A DNA stretch of 12,572 bases, taken from contig JANDJZ010000250.1 of NCBI GenBank assembly GCA_027943245.1, positions 72,501 to 85,072 on the forward strand. Reading direction: 5' to 3'. This DNA is from Acanthamoeba sp. SK_2022b. Lineage: Eukaryota; Discosea; Longamoebia; Acanthamoebidae. Under the pieces are notes generated by a model. That model was not told the origin of the DNA. It saw only the letters and a program-made list of their open reading frames with translations, and did no database searches. Both the position numbers and the translations under genes were made by a program. The first letter of the stretch is position 1; every line of letters starts with the position of its first letter. This document shows, one piece after another, positions 9,001 to 12,572 of this stretch.

Positions 9001-9341
9001 ATGACCTCCACTGACGACAGGACCGGCGGCAGGGTGAACTCGAACCCAGGGATTACATACGATCTGTTGTAGTTTCCTCGCAATTAATGAATTACTGGGT
9101 TCTGCAAGCTGTTGGGAGGATGGCGAACTTGGCAGGCTGGCCGGCGAGGGCCGTGTTGTCGTAGAAGTTGACCAGCAAACCAGTGCCTGCGGTTATTCCA
9201 CCGACCGTGCTGTCTGCCGTCGCTGTCACCTCGCAGGCTGCGAACGCCAGGAAGGCGACCACAGCCAAGTGTACCAGGTTCATGTTAAAGCACACCGTAC
9301 CCAAACGCAAGAGATCACAAGCGTTTTCCTTCTTTGCGCCC
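6031..9341 (-). repeat. Tandem duplication unit, copy B
   Basis: Direct-repeat partner of 2044-5363 in the same orientation. Exons align almost without gaps. Most introns do not align well between copies except at their splice sites; intron 8 is the exception. Sequence outside 6031-9341 shows no similarity to the flanks of copy A that I can see. Confidence 0.8.
6043..9283 (-). CDS. Secreted PA14-domain glycoside hydrolase, GH63/MGH1-like, copy B
   Basis: Paralogue of the 2056-5290 gene in the same orientation. Exons: 9283-9096, 9063-8748, 8699-8421, 8353-7887, 7825-7719, 7647-7478, 7375-7325, 7256-7038, 6970-6448, 6386-6217, 6129-6043. From exon 4 onward every exon length equals that of copy A. 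Predicted length is about 858 aa, or 874 if 8700-8747 is retained, because that stretch is open here. The signal peptide MNLVHLAVVAFLAFAAC is followed by a longer Ser/Thr/Gly-rich linker (TATADSTVGGITAGTG) before the PA14-like part. Catalytic motifs are intact: FDWDTYF, ESGMDQSPMWD, YWRGYVW, ENYSPFK, NWGALAALLPF. The likely general-acid Asp codon is 6968-6970 and the general-base Glu codon 6235-6237. Differences from copy A cluster in exons 1 and 5-7 (for example WNLLYVP versus WNEFYVP), hinting at some functional divergence. The proposed intron 1 is only 32 nt, so its edges are tentative. Confidence 0.85.
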
Positions 9342-9387
9342 AGCTCAAAAAAAGGCAACAAAACAAAGGAGAAAGGTACGATCGTAG

Positions 9388-9394
9388 TTTTATG
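9388..9394 (-). promoter_or_regulatory. TATA-like element upstream of copy B
   Basis: The minus strand reads GCCATAAAACTACG about 105 nt upstream of the copy B ATG. The same CATAAAACT string occurs upstream of the plus-strand gene at 10294. Copy A has no obvious counterpart. The assignment rests on this match and position only. Confidence 0.35.
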
Positions 9395-9667
9395 GCGAGG
9401 ATGTTGTAAAAGTTTGGCGTGAGGTGCCAAGTGGGATAGCAAGTAGCGATATAGAGGGTGTTAGGGCCTCTTGTCATGGGCAGCTAGAGCACTCTCCGAA
9501 ACAAAGTTGGATGTCGTCGAGACCAACACTGTATTTCTCTCCAGCTGACCAAGAGGTTTTCAGAGGCTTTCTCTTATTCTGTATCCCTTGGGACCAGCTG
9601 GCATCCAATCGCTACGTGCAGCACTCCGCCACTGGCTACGCCCACTGCGCGCCTCCTTGATCTGTTT

Positions 9668-9787
9668 TCAATCTATAAACTCGTCAAACTGCTTCAACTT
9701 CATGTTGACGCAGTTCTCCCGGACATAGTTAGGCTCAGCCTCGAACCTTGTGTGACGAGCGCTCTTCCACGTCGTCAAGATTGACGC
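9668..9787 (-). pseudogene. Orphan 3'-terminal exon or gene remnant, unrecognised
   Basis: On the minus strand, a TCTAG acceptor-like site at 9788 is followed by 39 open codons ending in TGA at 9668-9670. The peptide contains TRFEAEPNYVRENCVNMKLK and ends QFDEFID. Its mixed acidic, basic and aromatic composition looks like a real protein C-terminus rather than a chance frame. An AATAAG string lies about 90 nt downstream on the same strand. I cannot name a family. Upstream exons are not clear; a short ATG frame ending in a GTAGGG donor (about 9858-9832) would splice in phase. It could be the tail of a small gene, a decayed gene or a transposon relic. Third positions are less GC-rich than in neighbouring genes. 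Confidence 0.3.
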
Positions 9788-10017
9788 CTAGAGGAAGAGC
9801 CGCGGAGCGGACGGGGAAGTTGTTCCCCTACCGTTCCATCTATGCCCTGCCCAGTCATGATAGCTGACTAGCGGTGACATGTTCTGGAAACCTGCTCAGC
9901 GAACATGTATGGCGCACTAAATTCCGGCCATTAGAGTAGAGCATCTTGCGGATCTCCGTTGCTTGATTGAATCTGGGCGACCAACGGCAGGTCTCCGGCG
10001 TTCTACCAGCGGACTTT

Positions 10018-10185
10018 TCAGCTGGTGTTGGGAGTTTCCGGCCAATTACGCCAGGTTTCAGTTGAAGCTATTTCCTCAGCACATCTCTTGTTACCGGCCT
10101 CGCCTATGGTGGTTGTCCTGGTTGTGGCCAGGTACGATTGGACTTGTAGGTTATGCTGAAGGGCGTTCACCACTGTGCCTTGCAT
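10018..10185 (-). CDS. Hypothetical 55-codon frame, possibly part of a decayed gene
   Basis: An ATG-initiated minus-strand frame of 55 codons begins MQGTVVNALQHNLQVQSYL and ends WRNWPETPNTS. It is divergent from the secreted-protein gene at 10294. No family is recognised. A further open stretch, reading EIRKMLYSNGRNLV (about 9957-9916), lies between it and the 9668-9787 remnant in another frame. The three pieces might be exons of one small minus-strand gene, but I found no splice model that joins them convincingly. Chance is a real alternative. Confidence 0.2.
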   Translation of the reverse strand: MQGTVVNALQHNLQVQSYLATTRTTTIGEAGNKRCAEEIASTETWRNWPETPNTS

Positions 10186-10213
10186 GACTCATGTCGCTGG
10201 GGCAACCAGCCCC

Positions 10214-10220
10214 CATAAAA
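10214..10220 (+). promoter_or_regulatory. TATA-like element of the secreted-protein gene
   Basis: CATAAAA lies 74 nt before the ATG at 10294. A pyrimidine-rich stretch with CTCTTCTCAGTCTGCATTC follows about 10-30 nt downstream, a plausible start-site region. No upstream ATG intervenes between this and 10294. Confidence 0.5.
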
Positions 10221-10293
10221 CTGGCCACTCTTCTCAGTCTGCATTCACATCTCCACCACACCTATCTGCCAAGCCAGTCCTCAATCAGCAAGC

Positions 10294-11049
10294 ATGAAGC
10301 TCTTCACACTCATCACCCTCTGCCTGGCGCTCGCCATTACCGCCAACGTGGCATCGGCCTATACCATTGGCCTTGGCACCGACTCGCGTTTCGTCGACAC
10401 CACGCCTGACACCGATGGAGAAGTCTACAATCTCGAGGGCCTGCTCTTGTCGCTCAGCCACACCATCTACAACATCTCCGAGTACGACAACGACACAATG
10501 TGGACTCAGGCCATGTCCGAGGTCGATGTTCTCATCTTTCCCGAGAACGAGGAGGACTCTCCGCTGGGCACCATCACCAACACGACCCGTGACAACATCT
10601 ACAACTGGGTCCAGAAGCAGCGTGGTGTCGTGATCATCTTCAACGGAGAATACGAGCTCAGCAACTTCCTTACCAAGCTCACTACCTCGGGGGGGCCCAC
10701 CAACTCGCCGTGGCAGAAGACGGCGGCGGCCAACGCCTCCAAGATCTTCGAAGACGGCCCAGCCGAGCTCATGGGCCTCGACGCTACCAGCTCGTGGGAC
10801 ATCACCGCCAACTCCGACGTGATCACCTGCATGTACGGCAGCAACGAGGACTGCGCCCTGTGGCAGTACAACATGGGCAACGGCCGCTGGTTCGGCGCCG
10901 CTCCGGATTACTACGACGCTGCGCCCCGCGGCGAGCAGGATGGTGGCTGGGTGAGCGCCCTTACCCTCGCCTTCTCCGCCGTCCCCGCGGCTCCTTCGAC
11001 CGGCTCCCCTGCCAACCGCGCCTCCAGCTTCCTGGCTGATCTGTTCTGA
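10294..11049 (+). CDS. Secreted protein of unknown function, intronless
   Basis: A single-exon gene of 251 codons with strong G/C preference in third positions. Residues 1-22 (MKLFTLITLCLALAITANVASA) are a classical signal peptide with a cleavage site after ASA. No C-terminal retention signal or later membrane segment is visible, so the protein should be secreted or vacuolar. Several N-glycosylation sequons occur (NIS, NDT, NTT, NAS). The order VDVLIFPENEEDS, then a helix DNIYNWVQKQRG, then VVIIFNGEYE suggests an alternating beta/alpha fold like ThuA or class I amidotransferase-like proteins. The later NGRWFGAAPDYYDAAPRGEQDGGW segment would be a characteristic loop. That fold guess is inference, and no catalytic triad is assigned. 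The only Cys residues outside the signal peptide are the pair in ITCMYGSNEDC. The start is supported by the signal peptide and by the TATA-like element upstream. Confidence 0.85.
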   Translation: MKLFTLITLCLALAITANVASAYTIGLGTDSRFVDTTPDTDGEVYNLEGLLLSLSHTIYNISEYDNDTMWTQAMSEVDVLIFPENEEDSPLGTITNTTRDNIYNWVQKQRGVVIIFNGEYELSNFLTKLTTSGGPTNSPWQKTAAANASKIFEDGPAELMGLDATSSWDITANSDVITCMYGSNEDCALWQYNMGNGRWFGAAPDYYDAAPRGEQDGGWVSALTLAFSAVPAAPSTGSPANRASSFLADLF

Positions 11050-11126
11050 GTCGCTTGTCAGGGCAATTGAGAGTTGAAACTTGGTTGTCTTTATAATATA
11101 TTAGTATGTTTGGTAACTGCATTTAT
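11050..11126. terminator. Short AT-rich 3' region shared by two convergent genes
   Basis: Only 77 bp separate the stop codons of the secreted-protein gene (plus, 11049) and the mitochondrial carrier (minus, 11127). The plus strand carries TTTATAATATATTAG. The minus strand carries AATAAA at 11122-11127, which overlaps the carrier's TGA (TGAATAAA). Both transcripts must end in or across this spacer, so their 3' ends probably overlap. Confidence 0.5.
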
Positions 11127-12501
11127 TCATAAGTTGCTGGCCAGCTTCTTGTACTGTTCCCAGAACACAAAGGTCAAAATCTGTCCCATCGCCAAGTGTC
11201 AGACCACCATGATGGAGACAGGAGGAGCGATCAGCACGACGTACTGTGTGGGGGCCTGTGCGAAGGTAGTGCGCAAACACGCCCTTGTACAGTCCGTAGA
11301 TTCCCTCTGCTCGCACAGTCTTCCATAAACAATCAAACGGCCCTGAGGTCCCCCAGCGAATCGTTGAGGCGAAGCAACACCCCCCCCCCCAAACACCGGA
11401 CATATGTCAATCAAGATTTGTGACAAAAAAAGACAAAATAAGAATAGCAATGAATGGGCAAGTCTGCTAAACGACGGAGGGACAGACGCACCTTTGTAGA
11501 GCGCTCCCTTTCCGCCCTCCACCTTTTGATTGTAGAGCCGCGTGGCGACAACGTCAAAAGGATTCATGGCGATAACCAGGCCCACGCCCGACACCAAGCT
11601 GGCGGCCACATGAGCGTATATGTTGTTGTCCAACCACTACACGACACCAACCGCAGGGGATAATGTGTCATCGCTCGTCCGTGCATTGGGGGGACGCTGT
11701 CTATTGGTGTACGTACCCCCGTGGCGAGGATCAGCGACTTGGCGTTGTCATAGAGTGGCAGCTGGACGCTCGAGCCCACGCCCACCCGAAGCGCCGCAGC
11801 ATCCGCTCCTCGCATCAGCCCACGCAACCCCTCCGCCTGCACGATGCTCTTGAATGCCCTGCATCATGCGAAATCCCCCCCCCCCCATGTGAGCCGATCA
11901 CGCTCACCACGAGGAGGGCGCAAGTCGAGAGAGGGAGAGGCGCCGTACTGGAAGGAGTTCTTGTATTTGTACTGGTGGCCCACCGCCAGGGCCGGTACGC
12001 TGCGCAGGTTTAACGAGACATCGGGGCAAGAAGAGCACGGGGCCTGTGGTTAGCAACGCATTTGCGCACTGCCGAACGGTTGAGATGGGCGGAGGTTGCG
12101 ACGCACTCGGTCTGGGCTTGCATTCGCGTTTTCACGAGGAAGAAGGGAGAGCCCGTCACCGCACCCAACACGCCAGCAGTGGCGCCTGGCCAGCCACAGA
12201 TTGCAGCGTGTGTCGATATAAAAACCGTACATACACATACACATACACATATACACATATATACACATTTACACATTTACACATTTGCACATTTACACAT
12301 TTACACATTTTCATATATGCATACACACATACACATGGAAGCGAAAAGCGTGAGTGAGATGCGGGGTGATGCCCTGAGAGCGTGCGAGATTGCGCAATAA
12401 GGTTACCGGCAAGCATGTTCTTCAGGAAGAAGAGCGAGTCCTTGCTCGCGTTGCCGTGGCTCTCGAGCAGGAGCTGCTTGAATACAGTGTACGACCCCAG
12501 C
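11127..12501 (-). CDS. Mitochondrial carrier, SLC25A34/35 (OAC1-like) type, 5' partial
   Basis: Seven exons in the window join in phase: 12501-12407, 12185-12107, 11999-11949, 11858-11717, 11636-11492, 11342-11245, 11180-11127. The product is an inner-membrane transporter with three ~100-residue repeats. Visible are the end of repeat 1 (RLGSYTVFK), repeat 2 ([46 protein letters not shown]) and repeat 3 ([43 protein letters not shown]). The RLYNQ after a Pro-Phe-Asp motif, the GSS-Q-L segment and the non-acidic residue after Pro in repeat 2 are typical of SLC25A34/35 and yeast OAC1, carriers of oxaloacetate, sulfate or related anions. The actual substrate is unknown. About 220 codons are present; the first ~90 residues lie beyond the right edge across an intron starting at 12502. 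The stop overlaps an AATAAA signal. Repeats occupy introns, not exons. Confidence 0.88.
11875..11886 (+). repeat. C12 homopolymer in a carrier intron
   Basis: Twelve C on the plus strand (G in the transcript) inside the proposed intron 11859-11948. Similar runs sit in other introns: 643-652 (G10), 2192-2204 (G13), 2441-2450 (G10), 893-900 (C8) and 11380-11390 (C11). Confidence 0.85.
12226..12336 (+). repeat. CACATA/CACATTTA-type simple-sequence tract in a carrier intron
   Basis: Imperfect tandem units, first ACATAC, then ACATTTAC, then ATACAC, lie wholly inside the 221-nt intron 12186-12406. That intron is clearly longer than the others in the gene. Both strands stay open for some distance through the tract because the repeat contains few stops; the resulting Thr/His or Met/Cys/Val peptides are artefacts of the repeat. 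Confidence 0.85.
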
Positions 12502-12543
12502 CTGCCACCCACCCACCCAGCCAGAAAGATGAGAGGGTGCCGC

Positions 12544-12566
12544 AGAGAGAGAGAGAGAGAGAGAGA
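12544..12566 (+). repeat. (AG)n microsatellite
   Basis: A near-perfect AG dinucleotide run at the right edge of the window, upstream of the acceptor at 12502 and so most likely inside an intron of the carrier gene. On the transcript strand it is a CT run, which could serve as a polypyrimidine tract. Confidence 0.85.
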
Positions 12567-12572
12567 TCACGC

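Noticed and set aside
9303..9326. AAACGC...GCGTTT inverted repeat in the leader of copy B as a counterpart of copy A's palindrome
   Set aside because: Only 6-bp arms with a 12-nt gap and no sequence similarity to the 5307-5332 element.
9725..9760. A GGTTCGAGG string on the minus strand resembling a tRNA T-arm
   Set aside because: The flanking bases do not form a T-stem, and no acceptor, D or anticodon arm can be placed around it.
12062..12400. Plus-strand frames of 100+ codons with Thr/His repeats and minus-strand frames with Met/Cys/Val repeats
   Set aside because: They are produced by the CACATA/CACATTTA simple repeat inside a carrier intron.

Overview
The window looks like nuclear DNA of a gene-dense, intron-rich protist, most likely an amoebozoan close to Acanthamoeba. 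The reasons are GC-rich exons, many short introns (about 60-150 nt) with GTGCGT/GTACGT-type donors, very short spacing between convergent genes, and clearly eukaryotic families (Tra1/TRRAP, SLC25 carriers, secreted PA14 proteins). The organism is an inference. I built the gene models by hand from reading frame, splice sites and phase, and from comparing the two gene copies.

Layout. (1) 1-769, minus: internal exons of a Tra1/TRRAP-type PIKK scaffold, running off the left edge and abruptly missing everything 5' of about 769. (2) 770-827: an inverted repeat with a 38-bp perfect palindromic core. (3) 827-1969, plus: the C-terminal part of an AmdS-like amidase, missing its N-terminal catalytic half. 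The two unrelated genes are cut on opposite sides of the same palindrome, so this is a rearrangement breakpoint or an assembly/cloning join. (4) 2056-5290 and (5) 6043-9283, both minus: two tandem copies of a secreted glycoside hydrolase with an N-terminal PA14-like domain and a C-terminal GH63/MGH1-like (alpha/alpha)6 catalytic domain. Ten intron positions are proposed in each copy, and most exon lengths are identical. Exons 2-4 and 8-9 are nearly identical between copies. Exons 1 and 5-7 and nearly all introns have diverged, but intron 8 has not, which points to patchy gene conversion. (6) 9284-10293: upstream region of copy B, then about 800 bp of lower-GC DNA with two coding-like fragments on the minus strand that I cannot name. 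(7) 10294-11049, plus: an intronless secreted protein of unknown function with a TATA-like element upstream. (8) 11127-12501, minus: the C-terminal two-thirds of a mitochondrial carrier of the SLC25A34/35 (OAC1-like) type, with simple repeats in its introns. Its 5' end lies beyond the right edge.

The genes do not form a pathway. The two glycosidases and the 10294-11049 protein all carry signal peptides, so about half of the window encodes exported proteins. No rRNA, tRNA, CRISPR array or complete mobile element was recognised.
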